A program made the translations under genes and the position numbers. A DNA stretch of 64,000 nt from JAHEDH01 sp963753285. GTDB taxonomy: Bacteria > Actinomycetota > Acidimicrobiia > Spongiisociales > ZC4RG35. This document shows positions 1 to 8,963 of the stretch, one piece after another; the stretch's first letter is position 1, and each line of letters starts with the position of its first letter. The stretch lies in assembly GCA_963753285.1 (NCBI GenBank), contig CAVWBT010000001.1, positions 558,001 to 622,000 of the forward strand. Reading direction: 5' to 3'. The notes below the pieces were generated by a model, which was given only the letters and a program-made list of their open reading frames with translations, had not been told where the DNA came from and made no database searches.

Positions 1-458
1 CCTGAGGCGTCCGTTCCGGCGACGGTGACTGCGATGCCCATCACTGCCAGGACCGACCCGATGATTCCCCTTCTCGTGATCGCCTCGACGCCCTGGAAGG
101 AAGAGAGGAAGAGCGTCGCCAGAGGGACCAATGCCATGAGGATCTGATAGACGCTGGCAGGCGTCTCGACCAGGCCCCAACCGATGAGGACGAACGCGAA
201 ACCGACCGTGAGGGCTCCGAAGAGAACGGCCCCGAGCAATGCTCACCTCGCGGCAGCGGCAACTTGCGGGCAACGGCCAACCCCCAGAAGATCAGGGCAG
301 CGAGCGAACCGTGAGGTCGCCGCCCAGAACGGCGCCATCTCGCCGTACGTGATGCGAATGGCCACCGAGGCCCCACCCCCGACCACGACGAACGCGACGA
401 AGGCGACGAGCACGTTTCTCGCGGGAAGCGTCACCGATCTCGTTGCCACCGCTGTCAC
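1..458 (-). pseudogene. DMT/EamA-family transporter, N-terminal part, frameshifted
   Basis: The N-terminal part of a drug/metabolite transporter (EamA family, normally ten membrane helices) runs off the left window edge. The GTG start at 456-458 is preceded by a GAGGTGAT ribosome-binding site. The first helix (LVAFVAFVVVGGGASVAIR) is in one frame up to about position 302. Residues AALIFWGLAVARKLPLPRGE then continue in a second frame (about 302 to 243). From about 242 the first frame resumes with LLGAVLFGALTVGFAFVLIG. A +1 and a -1 shift therefore cancel out, and the original frame has an in-frame TGA at 243-245. Either the gene is inactivated or the assembly has two local indel errors. The family call is secure; the status is not. 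Confidence 0.75.
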
Positions 459-602
459 ATATCACCTCGGATTGGGAGGCCAACCTAAACCCGAGCTCTG
501 AGAGTGTGCGGCGGAAACCGCGCATCGTCTGGTGATCGGACCTCGCCGTCGCAGCGTCGCGCCAGTGGTGACGTAGCATCTGGCCCCGATGAGCGGATCG
601 CG

Positions 603-998
603 GTGGCCTCCCAACACCCGATCGAGATCATCCTCGCCCGCCAATGGGCGTCGACCATGTCACATCCGATCTGGATCACCGACGATGCCGGGAATCTCCT
701 CTTCTACAACGTGGCGGCCGAAGCGGTACTCGGGGTGCGCTTCGACGAGGCGGGAGAGATGCCCGCAGAGCAACTCGACAAGCTGTTCGAGACGGCGAGC
801 CTCGACGGGTCGCCGATGCCGGCAGAGGAACTGCCGCTCCTCAAGGCATTGACCAATTGGACGCCCGCCCACGGCCCACTCAGGATCCGAGGACACGACC
901 GCACCTGGCGCAACATCGAAGTCACTGCCATCCCGCTGATCGGCGAGGGGGAACGTCGACTCGGGGCGCTCGCCATGTTCTGGGAGCTCGACGCTTGA
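603..998 (+). CDS. PAS-domain protein
   Basis: A small single-domain PAS protein of 131 residues. The PAS core is visible as PIWITDDAGNLLFYNVAAEAVLG (about residues 20-42), and the protein ends in a strand-rich IEVTAIPLIGEGERRLGALAMFWEL segment. GTG 603 is chosen because the protein then starts VASQHPIEIILARQ, which fits compact PAS proteins of this type; the reading frame is open back to 504. A TAGCAT box at 574-579 would give a short leader. The TGA (996-998) overlaps the TTG start of the metallo-hydrolase, so the two are probably translationally coupled. No kinase, GGDEF or HTH output domain is present, so it may act on its partner protein. The ligand is unknown. Confidence 0.7.
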   Translation: MASQHPIEIILARQWASTMSHPIWITDDAGNLLFYNVAAEAVLGVRFDEAGEMPAEQLDKLFETASLDGSPMPAEELPLLKALTNWTPAHGPLRIRGHDRTWRNIEVTAIPLIGEGERRLGALAMFWELDA

Positions 999-1825
999 GA
1001 GTGAAGCTCAACGGCACCCGCGGTTCGGTGGGCCGGGCAGGACCGGAGACCGTCCGCTACGGCGGTGACACCTCGTCGGTCGAGGTCACCTCGGACACGG
1101 GAGCGACACTCATCCTCGACGCCGGCTCGGGTGTGGTTCATGCCGAAACTGCGACCAAGAAGACCGGCCGGATCGACATCCTGCTCACCCACCTGCACAT
1201 GGATCACATCCAGGGTCTGGGGTTCTTCCGTCCGCTCTTCGAGCCCGACGTCGAGGTACACATGTGGGGGCCGATCTCAACGACGAAGTCGCTCACCGCC
1301 CGTTTGGGCCGCTATCTCTCTCCCCCGCTGTTCCCGGTTCGCCTGAGGGACCTTCCTTCGCTCACCGTCCACGACCTGGCACCCGGAACCTTCGAGATCG
1401 GCCCGTTCACGGTGAACGCCGAGTTCGTCGTCCACCCCGGTCAGACCTTCGGCTACCGAATCCGGGCGGACGGTCGCACGCTGACGTACCTCCCCGACCA
1501 CGAGCCGGCGTTGGGCACCGGCCAGATCCCCGACGAGCCGACATGGACCTCGGGCTACGCCCTCGCCGATCACGCCGACGTCCTCATCCACGACGCCCAG
1601 TACACCGACGCCGAATACCCCGACCGCATCGGCTGGGGCCATTCGACGTTGACACAGGCCGTCGACTTCGCCGAACTGGCAGAAGTCGGGCGACTCGTCA
1701 CGTTCCATCACGAGCCGAACCACTCCGACGCCGAGATCGACCGCCACCACGCCGAGGTGGCCGAACGTCGGGCGCCCTCGATCCGCTTCGAGGCAGGCCT
1801 GGCGGGAGCGACATTCCAAGTGTGA
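995..1825 (+). CDS. MBL-fold metallo-hydrolase
   Basis: A metallo-beta-lactamase-fold hydrolase of 276 residues. The N-terminus (RVKLNGTRGS) and the later YGGDTSSVEV are typical of the cyclic-phosphodiesterase/RNase Z-like branch that begins with a GTRG turn. The metal-binding HLHMDH motif is at about residues 66-71. Further ligands are likely in the YLPDHEP and HDAQYTD segments and in the GHST and HHEP histidines. TTG 995 is chosen because it overlaps the PAS stop codon and gives the usual MRV start; GTG 1001 is the alternative. The substrate cannot be read from the sequence; a phosphodiester is likely for this branch. The neighbouring PAS protein is the obvious regulatory partner. Confidence 0.8.
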   Translation: MRVKLNGTRGSVGRAGPETVRYGGDTSSVEVTSDTGATLILDAGSGVVHAETATKKTGRIDILLTHLHMDHIQGLGFFRPLFEPDVEVHMWGPISTTKSLTARLGRYLSPPLFPVRLRDLPSLTVHDLAPGTFEIGPFTVNAEFVVHPGQTFGYRIRADGRTLTYLPDHEPALGTGQIPDEPTWTSGYALADHADVLIHDAQYTDAEYPDRIGWGHSTLTQAVDFAELAEVGRLVTFHHEPNHSDAEIDRHHAEVAERRAPSIRFEAGLAGATFQV

Positions 1826-1952
1826 GACCGTAGCCGCCGTGATGACCCTGCCGTCCAAGCTGTGATTCGATGCGAGTAACGGCCCTTTTTGGATCGTTTC
1901 TGGATCGAGCAGGCGGATCCTCGACGTGAGAGACGTCGAAAGGAGCGTCGCG

Positions 1953-2585
1953 ATGCTCAAGCGATACGGCGTGTGGCTGATGGCGGTCACACTCTTCACG
2001 GCGATGGCGGTCCCCGCAGCGGTCGCCGGTCCAAAGGGAACGGATCGCCCGCTCAGTGGCGATGCGGTCGGATTCGCCCTGTATGGGGCGAATCAGGACG
2101 GAGGTGGCACCGACGGGCTGCTCAACGTCTTCGACTGCGACGAGGCGGCGGGCCTTCCCGCTGACTTCCCGTATCCGCCGGACACGACCCCTGAGGAGTT
2201 CCGTGCGTTCTTCCAGGTGACCACCTTCACCAGCGCCGACGGCCACATGACGCACCTTGGCGAAATCCACATGGAAGCGGTGCACTGCCCTGGCCTCATG
2301 GGCCCCGTGAATGGCCAACTCGCCATCGAGGCTGCGAATGGTGATGTGCTGTACGGCGAATACCAGGGCATGGGAGATGACGGGATCGCCATCACCTTCA
2401 TGCCCGCGAGCACGATGGATCGCGCCTGCGAGCTGCTGAACGGCATGCCGTGTCGGAGCACCGGCCGGTTCGCCGATGTCGAAGGGATTGCGACGTGGTA
2501 CGCAGATGCGATGCCCGGAAGCGAGACAGACCCCTTCGTGCCGTGGCCGTGGTGGGGCGAGTGGATCGGGGAGCTCAGCTACTGA
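1953..2585 (+). CDS. Secreted protein of unknown function
   Basis: A 210-residue exported protein. ATG 1953 follows an AAAGGAG ribosome-binding site at 1939-1945. A signal peptide is clear: basic MLKRYG, a hydrophobic core, and a likely AVA cleavage site near residue 24. The mature part has three cysteines (FDCDE, HCPG, RACELLNGMPC region) and is rich in aromatic and acidic residues, with a WPWWGEWIGEL tail. I do not recognise the family. It is followed by a strong hairpin and appears monocistronic, so it is probably an extracellular or cell-wall protein. Confidence 0.7.
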   Translation: MLKRYGVWLMAVTLFTAMAVPAAVAGPKGTDRPLSGDAVGFALYGANQDGGGTDGLLNVFDCDEAAGLPADFPYPPDTTPEEFRAFFQVTTFTSADGHMTHLGEIHMEAVHCPGLMGPVNGQLAIEAANGDVLYGEYQGMGDDGIAITFMPASTMDRACELLNGMPCRSTGRFADVEGIATWYADAMPGSETDPFVPWPWWGEWIGELSY

Positions 2586-2612
2586 GGTCCGATCCGATCG
2601 ACGGGGACAACT

Positions 2613-2637
2613 GGGACCGCCCGTCACGGGCGGTCCC
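2613..2637 (+). terminator. Hairpin terminator after the secreted-protein gene
   Basis: A perfect 10-bp stem (GGGACCGCCC / GGGCGGTCCC) with a five-base GTCAC loop lies 27 bp after the stop codon. There is no clear T tract, as is common in high-GC actinobacteria. Confidence 0.6.
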
Positions 2638-2662
2638 ACATCGTTGGAGCTGTGATGAGGAC

Positions 2663-2668
2663 TAGGGT
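2663..2668 (+). promoter_or_regulatory. Candidate -10 box for the BTAD regulator
   Basis: TAGGGT lies 11 nt before ATG 2680. This would give a leader of only a few bases. The spacing is slightly longer than in the clearest leaderless promoters of this window. Confidence 0.4.
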
Positions 2669-2679
2669 CGAAACGAGAG

Positions 2680-5571
2680 ATGCGTTACGAGTTCCTCGGG
2701 CCTCTCAGGGTCCTGGACGGCGAACGAGTGGTCGAGCTCGGCGGGCCCCGCCAGCAGCGGGTCCTTGCCGTGCTGCTGGCCGCAACACCCGACAACGTGA
2801 CGGTGGACCGCCTCATCGACGAGGTATGGGGCGACGACCCACCGGACACCGCCTCGCATGTGATCCGCACATACATCTCGAACCTCAAGCAATCGCTGGA
2901 CGGGCGGATCCAAAGCGACGGCCGGCGCTACCGACTGGCGCTCGACGGAGACGAGAGTGACGCATCGGCTCTCACCGAGGCAGTCCGATCCGCTCGTTCA
3001 CTGGTCGAGGTGGACCCAGGAGCAACCATCGACCGGCTCGATTCGGTGCTCTCGGTCCAGCGCGGCGAACCGTTCGAGGGGCTCGCCGACGATGCCGCGA
3101 CCATCCGCATCCAGGCGGATCGGCTCGAGGAACAGCTGGCTTCGGCACGGGAGCTCCGCATGGAGGCGGCGCTCGAAATCGGCCGTCACGACGAGTTCCT
3201 CGCAGACATCGAAGATCTGGTCGGATCCCACCCGCTCCGTGAGCACGCATCGGAGCTGTTGATGATGGCGCTGTACCGCTCGGAGCGTCAGGCCGAAGCC
3301 CTCGCCGTGTACCGAAAGCTGCGCAATCGGCTGATCGAAGAACTCGGCCTCGAGCCATCCCGTCAACTGCAGGAGCTGGAAGAGCGCATCCTGCTCCAGG
3401 ACCCGGCACTCGATCTGGCACCGCCTCACAACCTCCCGACACCGACGTCGGACTTCGTCGGACGGGTCGACGAGCTCGGACAAATCGGAAAGGACCTCCA
3501 GGCATACCGGTTGGTGACACTCGTGGGGGTGGGGGGCGTCGGGAAGACCCGCCTGGCGCAGGAGGTCGCGTGGCGACTCCTCGACGAGTTCCCCGACGGG
3601 GCCTGGTGGCTCGACCTCGCCCCTGTGGAAGAGGGCGATCACGTCATCGAGCGCGTTGCAGAGACACTCGGCCTGGCGGCGCAGCCGGGCATCTCGCTCC
3701 AGGAGCTGCTCAGGCGCTACCTCGCACGCCGAACGACACTGGTGGTGCTGGACAACTGCGAACACGTGGCCGAGCCTGCCGGGCGCGCCGCAGCCATGCT
3801 GCTCGACTCAGGGCCCGGGGTGAAGGTCATGGCCACGAGTCGCAAGCCGCTGAACGTGAGCGGTGAGGTGAGGTATCTGGTTCCTCCGATGAGCGTCCCC
3901 TCTCCTGGGGAGGCCATCACCGGCGTTTCCGACTGCGAGCTGCTGTTCCGCTCACGGGCCCATCAGGCGGACCCTTCTTTCGTTCCCGACACACAGGCCG
4001 AAGACATCGCCCGCATCTGTGTGCGGCTCGACGGACTGCCGCTGGCCGTCGAGATGGCTGCGGCCCGAGTGCGCCTCCTGTCCCCGTCCCAGATCGTGGA
4101 TCGACTCGAAGCGGACGGACCGCGACTGCTCGGATGGAGTGAGACCGATCGCAGCAGGAGACAGCTGACGGTCGAGTCCACCATCCAGTGGAGCTACGAC
4201 CTGTTGAGAACGAACGAGCGACAGGTCTTCGATCGACTGTCGGTCTTCGTGGGTTCGTTCGACATCGACGCGGCCGAGGCCGTTGCCGGCTTCGAGCCGG
4301 TCGAACCCGAGACGGTCCTCGACGAGATCGGCTCGCTGGTCGACTCTTCCATGCTGGCGACGGCCCGTACCGGCGCCACCGTGCGCTATCGGCTCCTCCA
4401 GACGATGCGCGAGTTCGCGGCGCGCCGCCTGGCGGAGTCCGACGATGGGTTCGAGACTGCCCGCCGCCATGCCAGGCACCACCTCGATCTCGTGCGGGAA
4501 GCGGGACGGGCCCGCATGACGCGTGACTTCGCTCCGGCCGGCGAGCAACTCGATGCGGTGCGAGACGACCTGACTGCTGCGCTCGACTGGCTGCTGGAGC
4601 ACGAGCCGGGTGTGGCGATCGAGGCGGCCCCGGGGCTCACCGAGTACTGGAGCCGGCGAGGCGACCCGGCGCCGGCCTACCGGTACGGCAAGCGGATGCT
4701 CGATGCCGCGCCGAACGCTCCCGACGAACTGCGAGCCGACGCACTGCTCTGCGCTTCGTTCGGCGCCGCCCTCGGCGGAGACTTCGAGCTCGCGGCGACG
4801 GGTCCCGCCGAGGCCGTCGCCCTGGCGGTCGACGCCGGCTGGCAAACCCGCCTCTGGGCGCTGCACGCGCTCGGAAACATCAGCACGATCCTCGGCGACC
4901 TCGAGACCGTTGAGTCCGCAGGACAGTCGATTCTCGAGCTGTGCGAAGAGGAGGGACTCGAGCTGCCGCGCGCCTATGGCACTGCATTGCTGGGATTGGC
5001 CGAGTTCTTCCGTGATGGCGACTACGAACTAGCGGGCCGGTATCTCGACGACGCCGTCGAAGGCATGCGAGGTCTGCGGGACTACGGCGGCATGAAGGTC
5101 TACGGACTGGTCACGGCCAGCACGGCCGCTGCGCTGCGCGGCGACTACGAAGCTGCCGAGCGGTATTCGTCCGAGGCGATCTCGCTGCCCGGTGCGGCGT
5201 GGAGCGCCGCCGCCTACATCGTGCTCGGCGGCTACACGCTGCATCCGCAGGGCGAGTTCGAACGCGCCGGGAAGGTACTGGCCCGGGGAACCCGCATGGC
5301 GTACGAGGCGGGCACCGAGATCTGGATGCGGACCGGGTTCTTGTTCCTCGCCCGGCTAGCGGCTGCTCTGGAGCGATGGGAGACGGCCGCCCGGTTCTTC
5401 GGAGCGTGCCGGCCGAACCTCCCCGCCTGGGGACAGCAGCCTCGCTGGTGGGATCTGGAGTCGACCGTTCGGTCGGAGCTGGGCGACGCCGTGTGCGATC
5501 GGCTGGAGGCGTCCGGCGCATCGACCCCACCGGACGAGATGCTCGAATCTGTCGCGGCCGTCACGGGCTGA
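2680..5571 (+). CDS. AfsR/SARP-type BTAD regulator with STAND ATPase domain
   Basis: A 963-residue transcriptional regulator. Residues 1 to about 95 form the OmpR-like winged helix of SARP proteins (RYEFLGPLRVLDG start, RQQRVLAVLLA). Residues about 95-245 are the bacterial transcriptional activation domain (LREHASELLMMALYRSERQAEALAVYRKLR). A STAND/NB-ARC-like ATPase follows, with Walker A GVGGVGKT near residue 282 and Walker B TLVVLDNCEH near residue 350. The C-terminal third is helical TPR-like repeat. Such proteins switch on target genes after a nucleotide-dependent change triggered by a ligand or partner. The gene faces the equally large HTH-TPR-propeller gene with only 25 bp between them. 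Its targets are unknown. Confidence 0.9.
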   Translation: MRYEFLGPLRVLDGERVVELGGPRQQRVLAVLLAATPDNVTVDRLIDEVWGDDPPDTASHVIRTYISNLKQSLDGRIQSDGRRYRLALDGDESDASALTEAVRSARSLVEVDPGATIDRLDSVLSVQRGEPFEGLADDAATIRIQADRLEEQLASARELRMEAALEIGRHDEFLADIEDLVGSHPLREHASELLMMALYRSERQAEALAVYRKLRNRLIEELGLEPSRQLQELEERILLQDPALDLAPPHNLPTPTSDFVGRVDELGQIGKDLQAYRLVTLVGVGGVGKTRLAQEVAWRLLDEFPDGAWWLDLAPVEEGDHVIERVAETLGLAAQPGISLQELLRRYLARRTTLVVLDNCEHVAEPAGRAAAMLLDSGPGVKVMATSRKPLNVSGEVRYLVPPMSVPSPGEAITGVSDCELLFRSRAHQADPSFVPDTQAEDIARICVRLDGLPLAVEMAAARVRLLSPSQIVDRLEADGPRLLGWSETDRSRRQLTVESTIQWSYDLLRTNERQVFDRLSVFVGSFDIDAAEAVAGFEPVEPETVLDEIGSLVDSSMLATARTGATVRYRLLQTMREFAARRLAESDDGFETARRHARHHLDLVREAGRARMTRDFAPAGEQLDAVRDDLTAALDWLLEHEPGVAIEAAPGLTEYWSRRGDPAPAYRYGKRMLDAAPNAPDELRADALLCASFGAALGGDFELAATGPAEAVALAVDAGWQTRLWALHALGNISTILGDLETVESAGQSILELCEEEGLELPRAYGTALLGLAEFFRDGDYELAGRYLDDAVEGMRGLRDYGGMKVYGLVTASTAAALRGDYEAAERYSSEAISLPGAAWSAAAYIVLGGYTLHPQGEFERAGKVLARGTRMAYEAGTEIWMRTGFLFLARLAAALERWETAARFFGACRPNLPAWGQQPRWWDLESTVRSELGDAVCDRLEASGASTPPDEMLESVAAVTG

Positions 5572-5596
5572 GCCTGGTCGTCGAGTTCGACACCTG

Positions 5597-8545
5597 TCAG
5601 CCGTCTCCGAGTGCGATCAGGTCTCCCCGGGCGGTCGCAACGACGATTGCGTGATCGACCACCGCCACCGGCGCCCGGATCTCGGATTCGAGGTCGATCG
5701 GGCCCCAGGCGAGCGTTCTAGAGGGAGCGTCCACTCCGACCAGATGCCCTCCCTCCGTCGCCATGATCAGCGTCCCGTCGCCGGTCATGACCAGCGGGCT
5801 GGTGATCACTCCGCCGACCTCGACCACCTCGATGGCACCGGTCTTGGCATCGAGTGCAAGGAGCAGTTCGTCGGCCCCGACCCAGACGACCCCGTCGTGG
5901 ACCATCTGGGCGTGCTTGATCGGGACACCGACCTGATGATTCGGCGACAGACCAGCCGGGGCGGCACCACAGTTGCCGGGCTCGAAGACCGCGATGTTCC
6001 AGACGCTCGTACCGACGAAGACCGCCCCCTCGGCGACCACGGGATGGGTGACGACATCGGTGCGGGCTGCGAGGTCGACGACGCACTTCTGCTCGAGCGT
6101 GTCGAGGTCGATCATGTAGAGGTCGCCGCCACCGACGGCATACAGAAGGGAATCGTCTGCGGCGATCGCCTCGGTGAAGCCCCCCTCGACGGGTGTCTCC
6201 GGGAACCGACCGACTTCGAAGCCGCTGGGACCGTCGACTGCATAGACATGTCCGTCTGCGCTGGCGAAGTAGACCGTCTGGCCGATCCGGATCGGCGGCC
6301 CGGAGATCGGTCCACCGGTCGGGAACCGCCAGACGACCTCGCCGGTGTCTCCGAACGTCCGGGCAGTCAGCGTCCCATCCGCTGCGAAGAACGCCAGATT
6401 TTTCGACTGACCGCCCTCTCCGAACCCCGGCACCGTGAACACCCCCGCAGCAGCCTCGAACGGACCGTCGGCAGTCTCTTCGAACGTCGTGGTCCCTTGT
6501 CTCAGATCGATCGAGTAGAACCTGCCCTCCGAGCTTCCAACGAATGCTGTGTTTCCGAAGATCACAGGCGCCGCACGGAACGACCCGCCGACTGCGAGAT
6601 CCCAATACACGCCGACCGGCTCCCCAACCGAACCTTCAAGGAGGCCGATTCGAGCGGGTCCACCCGCAAAGGGAGAGGATCCGGACAGGTCCCGTTCCTC
6701 GAGGAAGGGAAGGTCACCGTCAGGAAGGAAGAAGACCACGAAGACGATCAGCACGACGATCGCCGCGACCCCGGTCTGAGCCATCGTTCTGAACGCATTT
6801 CGAACCACCCGCCGACGTCGCACCGCCCCGCTGGTGATGCGTTGCGCCGGGCTCAGTGCAGTGGCAGCGGAGTCGAGTCCGCCGAGTGCACGTTCGACAT
6901 CCGCACGCAACGCCTCGGCAGCCCGTTCATCGTCGACGAGGTCGACCGCCAGCCCGGACCGGACCGACGGCAGTTCCAACCAGTTGCGCAGCCATGCCTT
7001 GGGAAGATCGAGTTCGACCTGACGCAGGTGATTGGCGACGACTGCCGACCCCGGCGTGAACCACAGCTTCCCGACCTCGAGCGCGTCGGCCGCGAGCATC
7101 GGATGGCCGAGTCTGTGTGCGAGCGCCGCGGCCTCGGCGGCGAGCTCAGGATGCCGCTCCTTGCGGGCTCGGATCAGCATGAACTCGGCAGCCGTCTGGA
7201 GCCAGTCGCTGTGGATCAGGAGATCGGTCAAGTTCTCGGCTTCATGCTGGTTCCACTCCTCGGAGCCCGCCGCCATCGCCCAGGCTCGGAGCCAAGACCG
7301 GAGCCGCAGTCCGTCGGCGCCTCGTGGGGTCTCCGCGAGCGCCCGGGCGATCACGGCACGCGCCTCTTCGTGCCTACCGAGCCCGATCAATGCGATCGCC
7401 CGGTAGCCGTCTGCGCGGTTCCGCCAGGCGGGCAGAGCCGTCTCTGCGGTCTCGACGAGGCGGTCGCAGATGGCGAGAGCACCTTTGTAACGATGAAATG
7501 CCAGCAGACCCTCGACCAGAGCGATGTCGGCGAGTAGGTCGACGGCGAAGGCCCCGGAACGTTCTGCGACCGCCTTTGCGTGATCGACGAGTTCCAGCCC
7601 GGCGGCGACGTTTCCCCCCAGCAGAAGCGCCCGGGCCAGGTTCGCCTCTTGGCTCGCAACTACGACCTCGTTCTCGATCCTCTGAGCGACATCTCGGAGA
7701 TGCTCGTATGACACTGAAGCGGAGCGGACGTCTCCGGTGTCCAGTTCGGTCCGAGCGGCGTTGACGAGCGTGTAGAACCGTTGGACCTCGGTGCCTTCGG
7801 CGTCGGCGATGGCCCGTCCCGCCGCCTGCTCGGCCTCGGCCTCTCGTGCGAACCCGAGGCGTGCCAGCTCACGTGCGTGCAGCGACAGCAGCGATCCGAA
7901 CTTCGGGTGGGCGTCCAGGCGGCCCGCTTCGAGCATGGCCATGGCTGCCCACCGCTCTGCTTCTTGGGGACGCTGCCGATCGTCGGCCAGCACCGAGGCC
8001 AGCGCCAGCGCGTCGACCAGGCGTTCGCCGCTCAGGCGACTGATCGCTTCGGACGCGTCCTCGAGCGCGAGAAGTGTCATCCCCAGGCTCCGTCGACGCC
8101 GTGCGCGTGCAAGGAAGAGACCCCCGACGTCGTCGCGCGTAGCGTCATGAGGCACCGAGTCGATCGCCATCGACAGGAGCTCGATCGCCCGGTCGTGGTC
8201 GAGCGGCGCGTCGAGGGTTGCGGCGACCAAGTAGTGATGGGCGAGGTCCGGGCGGCCGCCCAGAAGGTGTAGCCGGCCGAGCCGCTCCGACCCGACCTCC
8301 GGCTCCGCGAGCGCTTCGGCGAGCCGTCCGGCGAGCAGCGTGCGGCGGGCGTGACTCACTTCGAGGGGTTCGCCGTCGATCGCCAGGCCGTCGACGTTGT
8401 CGAGAATCAGCCCCGCCTCGATGAGATCGTCACAGACCGCGACAATCGAGTCGGCGTCGGAGTCGAGTGCTGCAGCCAACTGGGTGACGGTCAGTGGACC
8501 GCCGATCGCAAGGAGCGCCCGAATGTCATCCGCGAGGACCGGCAT
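5597..8545 (-). CDS. Membrane-spanning HTH-TPR-beta-propeller protein
   Basis: A 982-residue protein with an unusual layout. Residues 1 to about 75 resemble a winged helix (LLAIGGPLTVTQLAAALDSDADSIVAVCDDLIEAGLI). Residues about 80-560 are helical repeats of TPR type. A basic stretch (RRRRVVRN) precedes one membrane helix at about residues 592-612 (GVAAIVVLIVFVVFFLP). The rest, about 640-982, is a PQQ-like beta-propeller with repeated blade motifs (GNTAFVGSSEGRFYSIDL, GQTVYFASADGHVYAVDG, AVFVGTSVWNIAVFEPGN). The predicted topology is cytoplasmic HTH/TPR and external propeller. ATG 8545 has a GAGAGGAG site upstream. It may sense an extracellular ligand or cell-envelope state. No known function is assigned. 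Confidence 0.8.
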   Translation of the reverse strand: MPVLADDIRALLAIGGPLTVTQLAAALDSDADSIVAVCDDLIEAGLILDNVDGLAIDGEPLEVSHARRTLLAGRLAEALAEPEVGSERLGRLHLLGGRPDLAHHYLVAATLDAPLDHDRAIELLSMAIDSVPHDATRDDVGGLFLARARRRRSLGMTLLALEDASEAISRLSGERLVDALALASVLADDRQRPQEAERWAAMAMLEAGRLDAHPKFGSLLSLHARELARLGFAREAEAEQAAGRAIADAEGTEVQRFYTLVNAARTELDTGDVRSASVSYEHLRDVAQRIENEVVVASQEANLARALLLGGNVAAGLELVDHAKAVAERSGAFAVDLLADIALVEGLLAFHRYKGALAICDRLVETAETALPAWRNRADGYRAIALIGLGRHEEARAVIARALAETPRGADGLRLRSWLRAWAMAAGSEEWNQHEAENLTDLLIHSDWLQTAAEFMLIRARKERHPELAAEAAALAHRLGHPMLAADALEVGKLWFTPGSAVVANHLRQVELDLPKAWLRNWLELPSVRSGLAVDLVDDERAAEALRADVERALGGLDSAATALSPAQRITSGAVRRRRVVRNAFRTMAQTGVAAIVVLIVFVVFFLPDGDLPFLEERDLSGSSPFAGGPARIGLLEGSVGEPVGVYWDLAVGGSFRAAPVIFGNTAFVGSSEGRFYSIDLRQGTTTFEETADGPFEAAAGVFTVPGFGEGGQSKNLAFFAADGTLTARTFGDTGEVVWRFPTGGPISGPPIRIGQTVYFASADGHVYAVDGPSGFEVGRFPETPVEGGFTEAIAADDSLLYAVGGGDLYMIDLDTLEQKCVVDLAARTDVVTHPVVAEGAVFVGTSVWNIAVFEPGNCGAAPAGLSPNHQVGVPIKHAQMVHDGVVWVGADELLLALDAKTGAIEVVEVGGVITSPLVMTGDGTLIMATEGGHLVGVDAPSRTLAWGPIDLESEIRAPVAVVDHAIVVATARGDLIALGDG

Positions 8546-8963
8546 ACGAGGCTCCTCTCAGACGGTGGGCGACCTGCCGGTGCCCTGGCCTGTTCCCATG
8601 TTCCGTGCGGCAACGAGGCGCTTCCATGGTCGATAGGCCCTTTCCTGGAGGTTGCTCGCCGGCGCGGAGTGACGGACCGTCAGCGGCTTGCCGGGCGAGC
8701 GCATCGAACCCGATTCGTGCGTGCAAAACGGGGTGAGCACCCCGGCCACGAAATCCGCAAGCCGAGTGGGTTTCGCTCGGTCGTGAACTGCGATGTCCGA
8801 TACTCGCACCGGTACCGACGGTGTTGGATTGCTCGAGGTGCGTGCGTGAGATACATGATGTCGGGCCCTTTCTCGAGGCTCCAGGCCAAGATGACGCACC
8901 CAGCTATCAATCCACCAACGGCGAATCGGTCGATTGGCATGCGACGGAGCGGGCCGTGACCTG
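8546..8963. other. Spacer without a convincing gene
   Basis: This 418-bp stretch separates two minus-strand genes. A minus-strand frame from ATG 8940 could give an 86-residue peptide starting MPIDRFAVGGLIAGCVILAWSLE, which resembles a membrane helix, but the rest has no protein-like composition. A minus-strand terminator at 8726-8745 marks where the HNH transcript probably ends. Confidence 0.4.
8726..8745 (-). terminator. Rho-independent terminator after the HNH endonuclease
   Basis: On the minus strand a perfect 7-bp stem (CGGGGTG / CACCCCG) with a two-base loop is followed by TTTT. It is one of the few hairpins in the window with a real T tract. Confidence 0.65.

Noticed and set aside
5651..7537. 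A 628-codon plus-strand open frame
   Set aside because: It is antisense to the propeller protein gene, has no domain-like sequence, and is rich in arginine, proline and aspartate as expected for a shadow frame at high GC.
8680..8940. Possible small membrane protein MPIDRFAVGG...
   Set aside because: Only the first 25 residues look like protein; there is no ribosome-binding site or leaderless box. Kept only as a note on the spacer.
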